From positions 59,238,120 to 59,302,119 of the forward strand of contig CM056583.1 of the NCBI GenBank assembly GCA_029721435.1: a DNA stretch of 64,000 bases, written 5' to 3'. Of the stretch, positions 34,810-44,345 are shown piece by piece; the first letter of the stretch is position 1; every line of letters starts with the position of its first letter. Below the pieces are notes generated by a model that was not told the origin of the DNA, ran no database searches, and saw nothing but the letters and a program-made list of their open reading frames with translations. The position numbers and the translations under genes are program-made. The DNA is from Gymnothorax reevesii. Lineage: Eukaryota; Chordata; Actinopteri; Anguilliformes; Muraenidae.

Positions 34810-35080
34810 GTAAGCCAAAACATTATGACCACTTGCTAAATGTGCTGTTGGTCCTCTGTGTACCACCAAAACAGTTCCATTCAGTTGACTACATGAACAC
34901 TCAGACTAATCATTTCCCAGCAAAAAATCTCCCTGAGCATTACCCTCACCACCAGCCTGTCTGCTGCCCACATTCTCATGTCCTCTGGTGCATTCTGGTG
35001 CCCTCACTTACCCAAATTAATGTTGCACACTGTGAAAATGATGGAAAAGAAAATGGTTCTTATCGGATCAGATGACCTTC
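34810..35080 (-). mobile_element. probable Tc1/mariner-type remnant
   Basis: Starts GTAAGCCAAAACATTATGAC, a terminal phrase I associate with a widespread fish Tc1-type family. Continues TGTTGGTCCTCTGTGTACCACCAAAACAG, close to the 3' end of such a transposase on the minus strand. The rest is decayed and no open frame or second terminus is seen. Confidence 0.45.
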
Positions 35081-35905
35081 TGCCCTTTCTCCTAGGTCTA
35101 GTGGCAACACTTGCATGTCTATTATAAGATGCTTTAGACAGTGGACAGAGTTAAGAATATTCGACATTCTGATTGCTCAATGGCTACAAAGCCCCATTCA
35201 CGGCAGGGTGATGCATCGTTCAAAGCATTGGAGGGCAGAGTGAATGGAGACTGAGCAAGCCCCCTGAAAGAGACTATATTTGCCTGGGCTCCCAAATGAA
35301 TGAATATAGAAAGAAGTTGAAAGCTATGGTAGCCAATAAGGAAGTAGGAGAAAATAGGAGAAGAAAAATAAATTTTTTCTCTTTTAAATTGGGATTATAT
35401 CAAAACTTGTAAAATTAAAATCATTGGCAGGTTGTAATTTGGTGATAAGAATTCACAAATAGTATAAACGAGTACTGTGTGTTTGCAGCGGCTATGCTTT
35501 TCAGATTTTAAATGCGCAAGTTCCCATACAAGACTAGCCTCACTTGCAGACATCTTAGGCGATTTGCTTCCCTCCCACAACAACGTCTACACACTCGAGT
35601 CGGGTTTAGTGTTCTGTGATGGAATGGCATTGTGCAAAATATGTTAATCAGAATGGTTGTTATATGATAGTCCTTTATGGTATCCCCTGTCAAATATTAA
35701 TAACAAAAATTGTGGGTACAGAAACAGAAATTGATAATGACGTTTGCTTCATCTGTAAAATAAGAATTGTACCCAAGAAAGAGAAAATACGTGGATATGG
35801 TAAAAGCCAACTTGATGTTCCTTCAATTATAAGTATTGTTCTCTCTGTAAATACTGCTGCATATTCCTCAAGCGATCTGTTTACGTGCCGTACGGGATGC
35901 TACTG
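35080..35905. other. non-coding sequence, no gene seen
   Basis: AT-rich. Frames at 35395-35583 and 35616-35963 carry no recognisable domain; the second runs into a dispersed repeat. Confidence 0.45.
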
Positions 35906-35907
35906 TT

Positions 35908-36060
35908 TATTACCTCCGCCAGGAGGTCATGTTTTCGGCAGCGTTTGTTTGTTTGTTAGTTAGTTAGTTAGTTGGTAACTCAAAAAGTAATTCACCGATT
36001 TTGATGTTTTCTGAGAAGGTGGGTATAAAGTCAAGGAACAGATGATTAAATTTTGGCATA
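35908..36060 (+). repeat. dispersed repeat starting with a short hairpin
   Basis: Opens with TTATTACCTCCGCCAGGAGG, in which CCTCC pairs with GGAGG around a four-base loop. A GTTT/GTTA microsatellite (35944-35979) and a CTCAAAAAGTAATTCACCGA stretch follow. The opening is familiar from dispersed repeats of aquatic animals; the class is not known to me. Confidence 0.55.
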
Positions 36061-36114
36061 TCTAGGCCAAAGTACAGGTGAGATATACACCAAAGTTCAA
36101 GATTTCAAGTCTTT

Positions 36115-37224
36115 CCGATTGGCTAGTTGCACAAGATGGCGCTGTGTACATTCTGAAATACGTTGGTAAGCTTAACTTAACTATTTCCGGTTTGCTTCTG
36201 CTGCTGATCAATCTCCATCAGATGATGAGCAGATGACAGGTATATCATCCCGAAAATGTGATTTTAGCTATAGCCATATTCCCAGGATTTGGCTTAATTA
36301 ACCACGAATGATGTTCGCATGATTTGTCTCGATTACCTGCTACTGATGTTTGTTCACTGGCACTCTTAATGAGGCATATGCTGCTCCAATGAGAAAGGAG
36401 AGGATTTCTAACTAGCAACACATTTCCAGCCATTCTCACTGATGAGTGATGAACTGGCTTTAAGCGACAGATAAAATACATGAAAATATCTGATAATGTG
36501 TAAATAATCCATAGCTTCGAAATGCTGTTTCATAAATCTAACATTCGATCCACGCATATTTTAATATTGTCGATACTTCATTTCCCTTCCCACTCGGCGT
36601 CAGTTGCACTCTCAAGACCATCACATCTGGAGCTATGGCTAGCTGAGCACATCTAAGAAAACCATAATAATATCGCAGTACTAGCAAGCTAGTTGCATCA
36701 GAAGATGTAAAAGTAAGTTCAGTATAAAACCTGAACAGAAAATCTTGCTAGCTCTCGAGCAAGCCTTGCTAGCTACTCAACTTTGCTACTGCTCAATTAA
36801 AAAATGAAAGCTAGCTCCAGAAATTAATCTAATGAGGAAATTTGGGTCGTGCAACACGTTAGATGTTTGTGGCTTAAAGCCAGTTCATGACAGTCACCAG
36901 AGCAAACGGCTGGAAATGATGCTAGGTAACGTTAGAAGGGTCGGAAACCCCCTTTATCAATGGGGCTGCTAATGTGTCATTAACAGTGCCAACGAACAAA
37001 CAGTATAGCAACTAATCGAGACAAATCATGTGAACATCATTCATAGTTAATTAAGCCAAATCTTGGGAACAATAGGTAAAATCACATTTTTGGGATTATA
37101 TTCCTGTCACCTGCTCAGCATCTGATGTAGACTGATAAATGACAGAAGCAAACTTAAAATAGTAAAGTGAGCCAATGTGTTTCAGAATTTACTTCGCCCC
37201 ATTTTTTGCACGTAGCCAATTAGA
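36115..37224. repeat. long inverted repeat with ~350-bp arms
   Basis: The left arm (36115-36466) matches the reverse complement of the right arm (36872-37224). Shared landmarks in the right-arm direction are GCTTAAAGCCAGTTCAT, GGCTGGAAATG, AATCGAGACAAATCATG, AACATCATTC, TTAATTAAGCCAAATC and TAGCCAAT. Identity looks to be around 75-85% with several indels. The ~405-bp spacer contains many CTAGC words. No coding capacity; the open frame at 36245-36481 is incidental. A foldback transposon or an old inverted duplication could explain it. Confidence 0.8.
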
Positions 37225-37270
37225 ATAGCACATCGGATAGAATTCACCGGAAGTATGCTTGCTCACCAGA

Positions 37271-37874
37271 AGCTATGTTTCCATCCACACGTTCTTATGC
37301 GAATGAAGTCATATCGAATTAAAAATGCCTTTTGGAAACAGTGACATTCGACTTGATTTGAAGAATATCGACACAAAGTTTATACGGTTGATCTGATCGG
37401 ATTTTCTTTAGATCGGTAAAATAAATGCGATAAATGCTGATGGAAACGTTATTTGCCGAATAAATCTGCAACTGCATCGTGACGGTGTTTTGATGCCATC
37501 TTGCTTTCTGATGATGGTTTGCTTTGTTGCTAATAGCTGGCACATATGCACATACAACTTGTGCAAATAATCATCATTTGAATGGTAGACGCAATTCATT
37601 TTGGCTTACTAGCTAAATTAGTCGGCTAACACTCTACTTTTGTTCACTTGAAGGTTCTGCAATTCTGTGTGAAAATGAATGGAAACAGCTTAAAATGTCA
37701 GAAATCCATTCGATACACCAATTTGACTGCATAATAGCATGTGACGTCATTACGCACAACTTTTTCTTCGCTTAAATGACGTTTGATGGAAACGCATTTT
37801 CACCTGTTTATTTCACATGAATATTTTTGGCGAACTTCAGATAGTTCGATTGACAAGTGGATGGAAATATAGCT
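37271..37874. mobile_element. MITE-like element with 18-bp terminal inverted repeats
   Basis: The left end AGCTATGTTTCCATCCAC (37271-37288) and the right end GTGGATGGAAATATAGCT (37857-37874) are inverted copies with one mismatch. The 604-bp body is AT-rich, non-coding and has repeated GATGGAAACG words. A target duplication is not obvious. It lies only 46 bp beyond the long inverted repeat. Confidence 0.75.
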
Positions 37875-38504
37875 ACAGACAACTCGGAAATTCTATTTTA
37901 ATTGTTGTGCACCGAGCGAATGGGCGGGAGTTCCAATTGCCGTGCTTTAGGGTTTTGCTGCCACCTGGCGAAGGTCTGCACTCTCTGAGTGCTTTTCTAG
38001 TTAAAAATGTTCTCAAGGATAAAAAGCCAACTGGATGAGACCATAAACAAAATCAAGCGACTTCACCATTATAGTGACCAGCCCCGCGTCAAACGTCTAA
38101 CTACCAAAGCCCTGACTGAAGTGCGTTGCTCTGCAGTTAAAGAACTTGTGTTTGGCAAAACTTCAACACCAAAGAAATGTGGAGAAATTCCACCTTTTCA
38201 CATTTTCAACATGTTGGTGTTGGTTAGCCTCGGCTGCTGACCTCTTATGTGACAGTACAACAACACAACAGTACATGCATATAATTAGCTCCAGAAATTT
38301 CAGGGCTTCTCTCTGATTGGTAGACCACAAACCAGGCTCAAGTGTGAAGACGTTGTTGGTGGAGGGTAGCGAACCAGATAAGACATCTGCAACAGAGGCT
38401 AATATAACACTGGCTTCAGAAGATCATACAGGAAAATTAAAAGTCTAATCTTACATGATAAGTAAATAATATTTTGTAGTTGTCAGAACTTTTAAGTTAT
38501 AGTG

Positions 38505-38740
38505 TTCTCTCCCCTTCACTCTGCGCCTTTGAATGACTCATAAGAATGTGTCCCAAAAGTGTTCATTCTTCTCCACTTTTCGCCTTTGAATGACCCAAAG
38601 GAATTGTAGTGTTCACAATCCTCCACTCCAAACTTTTGAATGGCACATAAAAATTGCAGTTCACTCCTCTCCACTCTGCTTTGTTGAATGACTCATTGGA
38701 ATTATAGTTTCACTCCCCTCCACTCTGGACCTTTGAATGA
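38505..38740. repeat. ~50-57-bp minisatellite
   Basis: Five units of CTCCACTCTG..CCTTTGAATGACTCA type, with TTTGAATG or a close variant at about 38528, 38585, 38635, 38684 and 38732. One further unit stands apart at 39460-39540 in the same orientation, so the array may have been split by the ~710 bp in between. Confidence 0.75.
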
Positions 38741-40410
38741 CTGGTTCTCTCAAACCTTATGTGAATTTATGTTGAATCTCCTCCCTTCCAGCAGCTTACA
38801 AGTCTATTCGATGTACTGTCTCTTTTGCCTGGTTTACATCCCACTTGTTTTCCTCACCAGCTGTGTTGCATGTATGTTTCCCTTCCCTCGCGTGTGTGGT
38901 AGCGTATTTATACCCCTTTCTTTGACTATGCAAGTTGCTGGATCGTCAATTGCTGTTTGTCCTTTATCAACCAATCGGTATTACCTGGTAAGCCTTTATA
39001 ATCTTTAATGATAGTAATATGTGAATGTCCGCTTCCCAGTTCTATTAATAGGATTCATGCTTCCAAGTCTCACTCTTGGTCTCATGGATTGGGACCATAA
39101 TCCTATCAATCAAACTTCAGTCTGCTCCTCTGCCAGTTTATTAGGAACAACCTCCCAAGCCTTCTGCAGACGACAGGATTAGGACGGTGTTCCTGCTAAA
39201 CTCCACTGTCCTGCCATTGTACAGTTTGGCTTTGGGACAGTGAACACTCCATCAGGCAGCTGTCCTGGATTGCCACTGGCCATGCATGTATACGCATTCA
39301 CACCCAAGCCTGTACCATCTGAACTGAACTGTGTCATTCAGCTCTGGGCTCCGTCCCTCTGTCTTACCATATTGCCATCAGTAAACCCAACTGTTGGATT
39401 GTACTTTGACTCCATGTTTGGTTCCTGGTCTGAATAATAACACTGCTAGCAACTGCCGTGTCCATTCTTCTCCACTCATCACCTTTGAATGGCTCAGAGG
39501 AACTAGTGTTCACTCCCTTTTACTCTGCACTTTGGGAAGATATCTGGGGGTAGTTTCATAGGATCTTCTGCATTCATCATGATCTGACTCATTTAAATCT
39601 AGAATGTTCATATGGCTGAAGTAGAATTTCCCAAAAATGGAATAAGGACCCTGTGGGTAGGAAACAATGTTCATGCAATGTTTGTTGGTTTATTTATTTA
39701 AAGTAAGTTATTATCCTGAGGTAACTAATTACATTATCCAGGCAACTGGAAAAACTAAACAGCGCCTCAGCTTTCCTTGTCAGTAAATACAGTACATTAC
39801 AGAGGCCTGAGTTCCTCAAGAAAGCAAAGTTGCGGAATTGAAAAGGTGGAAATATAAAATGAAATTTCATTTTACAACCAGGCAATTTGCAGTGCATCAG
39901 AATACATTCAATTTGCGCATAGTGTTACCGGCAAAATGAAGTGTTCTCTGGTATAATCCCGGAGAGGGTTGCATCGCTGTTCACAAGCGTTGAAATGCTG
40001 AACAATCACATCAGGAATTAAGTAAAATGACCTCTCAATTTGGAAAACCTAAATCAAGAATCACTTCGGAGGCCACAACTGACTTGAGCAGCCCAGCCCA
40101 CAAATTCACTCATGTTAGCAGCACACCATAAACCTCACCTGGTAAATTTTGTAAAATGACCCAATGGAATTGAAGGGCCATTTCTTTGGATTACTGGAAA
40201 ATACTTTAGACACTGACAGAAAATCTTTAAAACTACCAATATTTCAGCTGAATCCAGACAATCCTGTCAGAGCAACTCATCCATCACCGATCAAAGAGAG
40301 TAGTTAACTTTCTGACCAAAGGGGGACAGAAAAGTACTCTGATGGGATGCACTCTGTCAGCAGCCTCACAGTATTGTGTTGTGATACAACAGAACTGTGG
40401 TATTCAAATC
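38741..40410. other. non-coding sequence, possible insertion at its start
   Basis: 38745-39455 separates two parts of one minisatellite and includes a TATA-like TATTTATACCCC (about 38908). It could be an inserted LTR-type element, but ends are not visible. No gene in the rest. Confidence 0.4.
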
Positions 40411-40415
40411 AGCAC

Positions 40416-40636
40416 AGGGTTACACAACCAGTTATTAGGTTTAGGGGTGCAATTATACTTTCACATGGGTGATGCAATTTTAAATGACAAAAAATCCATT
40501 AAAAGCTGCATTTTGTGTATACTGTTGTCTTTGGTTTATATGAAAATTACTTGAATGGGCTGAAACACTTAAAGTTGACAAAAAAGCAAAAATAAAAGAA
40601 ATCTTGATGGGACGAATGCTTCTTCACAACACTGGA
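40416..40636 (+). mobile_element. 3' end fragment of a Tc1-like transposon
   Basis: Follows the 3' non-coding region of the 30948 copy: ACACAACCAGTTATTAGGTT, GGTGCAATTATACTTTCACA, AAAAGCTGCATTTTGTGTAT, then a degenerate terminus AAATCTTGATGGGACGAATG. This is the fourth trace of the same family in the window. No transposase is left. Confidence 0.75.
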
Positions 40637-40639
40637 GAT

Positions 40640-41255
40640 ATTGAGCCTACAAGATGTCTGTGATGCACGGACAGTGTGACTAACTGACAGATAATCAGAA
40701 AACAGTCTGCCCTCTGTAATGGGTGGTGGCATAATTAAATGTCTGTAGGAATACAGGTTTCAGGGAAGGAAGGAAAAAAGTGCTGTGAATGGAATTACTG
40801 GCTGCAGTTTTGAAATGGTTAGCTGTTCAACCCTTGGAAATTATGCTTCCTTCAGTTGTTTTGCTGGCACTCTTCTATTTAAGGGTGCAATAGGTAACTT
40901 TAATAAAAATAACTTTTTGAAAATTTTCTTAAACTGACACTCTGTACTGATGATAGTACATGAGATACGTAGGTAACCATTAAAAAAAAATCAGGAAGAT
41001 TTAGCTCCTACCAGTGTTTCTAACGGCACTGGCAAGAATCCAGTGTGCCAGAGGAAAATTAGCCAATCAGAGCCAGGAGGAGGTGTTTGTATCTTTCTAC
41101 ATTAACATTGTACCCCTGGTCAGCACATTTATTTACAGTGACTGCGCTTTAGCTGTAATAATGTTAAACCAATCCGTCAAACAGAATAGTCAACAGCAAG
41201 TAGCTATTACTTAGATATTGTGGCTCTAATCACCGGTCTCTACATGTATTTGATA
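40640..41255. other. non-coding, likely old repeat DNA
   Basis: 40870-41200 has the look of a fish dispersed repeat (GTGCAATAGGTAACTTT start, GCCAATCAGAGCCAGGAGGA inside), but I see no ends or coding. The frame at 41014-41214 is not supported. Confidence 0.4.
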
Positions 41256-41263
41256 GCCTAGAG

Positions 41264-41447
41264 CCCTGTTACCCAAATCATGGTCCTCAGGAGCTGAGAA
41301 CTGCTGGTGTCCAGTCTCCCTTTACCTGGGAGTCAAGTGTAATGACAGTCTGGCCAATCAGTAGCATACAACTGTTCACTTAATAGTCTGGAAGGAATAA
41401 AAACCAAGACTGGTTTTGGACTCGCGGGCCAGGTTTGGCGATCCCTG
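41264..41447. mobile_element. hAT-like MITE with 8-bp target duplication
   Basis: 184 bp bounded by GCCTAGAG on both sides (41256-41263 and 41448-41455), the duplication size typical of hAT insertions. The two halves are imperfectly self-complementary (ACCCAAATCATGGTCCTCAG against CTCGCGGGCCAGGTTTGGCG reversed). Non-coding; mobilised in trans if at all. Confidence 0.75.
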
Positions 41448-41736
41448 GCCTAGAGTAACCTAGCCCGGTGAGGCAGTGAAAAAAAGTCAATATAAAGCCA
41501 GATCAGTGACTACCAGCAGGGAAGCGAACTTCACCATAGTGTATAAGAATACAAACTAGCTTGTCTTTTTGTAGTCTGTCCACTCCCCTCTTCCAGTGGA
41601 TAGATCAGAAGTGCAGCTTGCTAAATTAGTTACCACCGGAACCAAGGCTCTCATCCACAGTCTAATCATGTAAAAAAGCTTTCATGTTATTCATTGCTGC
41701 TTAGATTTTGTAATGTTTAACATTGGCTAACTATGG

Positions 41737-42318
41737 TGTTACGGCTGATGCCGAGTGAGTGTTTGAGTGTGTCTGCGTGGATGCATGCGAGTGTGCCTGT
41801 GACCGTCTCCCCTTAGATTGCCAGGTGGAGGTGGAGGATTGGGGCGACTGCTTATGGGAGTGTTCAGTTGTCTTCCAATCAGCAACTGACAAGAAAATGG
41901 CAACTCCTTTAAAAGGCTGGAGAGAGCGTCATTCGACGGCGGCTGTTTCCTGAAGTGGACTGTCGCCCAAACTTCGTCTGGCTCGGCTTATTAAAACTTA
42001 GAAATTCCTGCTTTTGAATATGTTGTTCCTGTCTGACTCGACTTGTTAAAACTTAGAAATTGCTGCTTTTGAATATGTTGTACGCGTCTGACTCGGCCCG
42101 ATAAAACTTAAACTGTTTCTGATTGTATTGTTCCCGTATATTGTTCAGATCTGAACTGAACTCTGCAAATTGTTCGGTGTGGCTTTATTCATTGTCGGCG
42201 ATTGTGGAATGGTGATTCATGTTTGAGTAAATCCTTTTGGTTTTATTAAAAACCTCTGTAAATACATCTGGTTTTATGTTACCTCCTTTTAACCCCTTTA
42301 AGAGCTGAGGACGTAACA
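41737..42318 (+). mobile_element. solo LTR with an internal 55-bp triplication
   Basis: Starts TGTTACG and ends CGTAACA, a perfect 7-bp inverted terminal pair. It is flanked by TATGG (41732-41736) and TAAGG (42319-42323), a near-match 5-bp target duplication. The 582 bp carry a possible TATA-like CTTTAAAAGG (about 41908) and A-rich candidate poly(A) sites near 42245-42265. Two full units and a diverged third of a 55-bp repeat beginning GTCTGACTCGGCTT lie at 41976-42130. No retroelement coding region adjoins, so recombination between two LTRs is the likely history. The frame at 41759-41953 is not a gene. Confidence 0.8.
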
Positions 42319-42324
42319 TAAGGC

Positions 42325-42780
42325 TAGTTACTTTGTTCAATGACTAATGCTAACAACATGTAGGTAACGTTAGTTCGCTCACTTGCTTGGCAGATACATT
42401 GCGTGGTTTCTCTTGGTTTGGTTACTAATGCTAAAATTGTGTGGGTAATGTTACTTGGCTCACTTGCTTGGCTGATATACTGCCTGACTTTTCTTGGTTT
42501 GGTAGCTAATGCTAACATGATGTAGGTAACACTAGTTCACTCTTTTGTTTGGCTTATGTCAGTTATTGCCTAATTTCTTTCGGGTCAGAAGCAAATGCTA
42601 ACTTTGTGTAGGTGACGTTAGTTCGCTCACTTGCTTGAGTCCTATACAGCCTTGGTTGTCTCTGTTCAGTAGCTAATGCGAACGTCATATGGGTAATGCT
42701 AGTTTGCTCACTTGCTTGGCTGATATATTGATTGTTTTCATTCAGTTGGGCAGCTAATGCTAATATTGTTTAGGTATCAT
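42325..42780. repeat. 81-bp minisatellite, six units
   Basis: The anchor CTAATGCTAA or a near variant occurs at 42344, 42425, 42506, 42592, 42673 and 42754, spacings 81, 81, 86, 81, 81. Units share GTAGGTAACGTTAGTTCGCT and CACTTGCTTGGCTGATAT. The array begins right at the end of the solo LTR. A single related unit in inverted orientation lies at 51300-51470. Confidence 0.9.
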
Positions 42781-43204
42781 CTGTTGTGATAACTCCTGAA
42801 GTGTGTGCATTAAATTTTTAGTTATATTTCAGTAGCTTGAATATTAAGGCAGGAATAAAATAATAATTGTTTTGTTGAAATATTTCCCAATTGATAAAAA
42901 GTAATTTGAAAAAAATCACTTCATGCATTTCTATTTTTGTTTAGTGTATTCATTGCTAATATTTCTTTACTTCACAAAAACTTACTGGAGCTTCTCATGA
43001 GTTTCGATTGGCTATATGGCTTCTGAGCTCAACTCATGACAGATCTTGGGGGGGACTACAGGTAGGAAGGAAGCAGCAGAGAGGGAGAGGCAGTGGAGTT
43101 TATGATCAGAAATCTCTCTCTCGCTCTTTCCTCTAAAGTCATGTACTGCAGTTGTAATGTTTCTTCCACTGCCAAATGTGGTGTAGTTCAGTGCTTGAAG
43201 GTTT
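42781..43204. other. non-coding sequence
   Basis: AT-rich then mixed. A CTCTCTCTCGCTC pyrimidine patch lies near 43113. No gene seen. Confidence 0.4.
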
Positions 43205-43745
43205 GGACAATTCCTCATGCCATTTGTGGGTGATCATTGCAAAAGATCATTGCACTGTCCACATCACACCACCCAGAACCACAGATTCCCCTTCCCTTGT
43301 CGTCCCCCTCCGCCAGCACCATGGATAGCGCCTGCTGGACAGGCTTCTGTTCAGCTCCCCTGGCCCTCACTCTACACTCAACGGCTCCCCCCCAGTTGAG
43401 GCCTGGCCAATGACAAGGGCTCTCCCATCGCCTGCCGCATGAAGCCACACACCTGATCCCCATCTTCGTCAGGAACACTGTTTGTATAAAACCAGCAGGG
43501 CAGCAGACGAGGACAGCTTAGGCAAGAGTGCGTTGAGAATGCATCACCAACCGCTTTCTCTACTTTCCAGATCAGAGTCCAAAGGCACCGATCAATTTCC
43601 TAACGGTCTATGTTGTCAAGAAGTTTATGGTCTTTTGGTTTATCCCTGTAAATAAAAGTACCGCCCAGTGGGCTGGACTCTCACCAACTCATTGCCCTGC
43701 CTGGGCCTGCCTGTGCAATATTAGACCTTGTTGGCACATACACAG
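43205..43745 (+). mobile_element. possible solo LTR
   Basis: GC-richer than its surroundings, with a TATA-like TTTGTATAAAACCAGCAG at about 43478-43495 and a poly(A) signal AATAAAAG about 165 bp later, then a GC-rich tail. This is the layout of an LTR promoter and terminator. No terminal inverted bases or target duplication could be fixed. Open frames on both strands across the C-rich upstream part (43217-43399, 43215-43478) are not convincing genes. Confidence 0.4.
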
Positions 43746-43960
43746 GTATTTTTATTTTCCATGCGTTTCGACTCTCTGTCCTCATGCAAACTGAATTTTC
43801 AATCAGTGAAAACAAACCTCTTGGAAAGCACCTTCCACGGTGAAGATTTCTAGAAAGTGTTTTCAGTAATTACGCATGGACAGGGAAAATAGAGTTTTTG
43901 GCGTGTGACATCAGAGTATGTGCGCCTTAAAGCAAGTTTTTAAAGGGTCACTATCTCAAT

Positions 43961-44345
43961 ATAATAATAATAATAATACAATGCATCCGTTTTATATAGC
44001 GCTTTTCTGGGCACTCAAAAACGCTTCACAATGGATAGATTATTCATTCACTCATACATTCACGCTCTGATGGTGGTAAACTACGTTTTTGTAGCCACAG
44101 CTGCCCTGGGGCAGACTGACGGAAGCGTGGCTGCCAGTTCGCGCCTACGGGCCCTCCGACCACCACCAAACATTCACACACAGCCGTACAGGAGCGTTCC
44201 TATATTGCATGTTTTTGTGGGTGGGGTTAACCGGAGTACCCAGAGGAAACCCACGCGAACACCGGGAGAACATGCAAACTCCACACAGAAAAGCCCCAGG
44301 CTGGATTCGAACCCACAACCTTCCTGCTGTGAGGCCCTTGCAAAC
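43961..44345 (-). mobile_element. tRNA-derived SINE with ATT tail
   Basis: Read on the minus strand, it begins near 44345 with a tRNA-like head (GCCTCACAGCAGGAAGG, then a B-box-like GGGTTCGAATCC). It continues with a GTTTGCATGTTCTCCCGGTG body and finishes in an (ATT)n tract at 43979-43961. RNA polymerase III would transcribe such an element and a LINE would retropose it. The plus-strand frame 44031-44414 across it is an artefact. Confidence 0.75.

Noticed and set aside
43217..43478. Open frames on both strands suggesting an exon
   Set aside because: They lie in a C-rich region upstream of a TATA and poly(A) signal, better explained as an LTR-like segment.
44300..44345. A tRNA gene on the minus strand (GGTTCGAATCC box)
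   Set aside because: Only the B-box-like part is present with no cloverleaf, and the context is a SINE.
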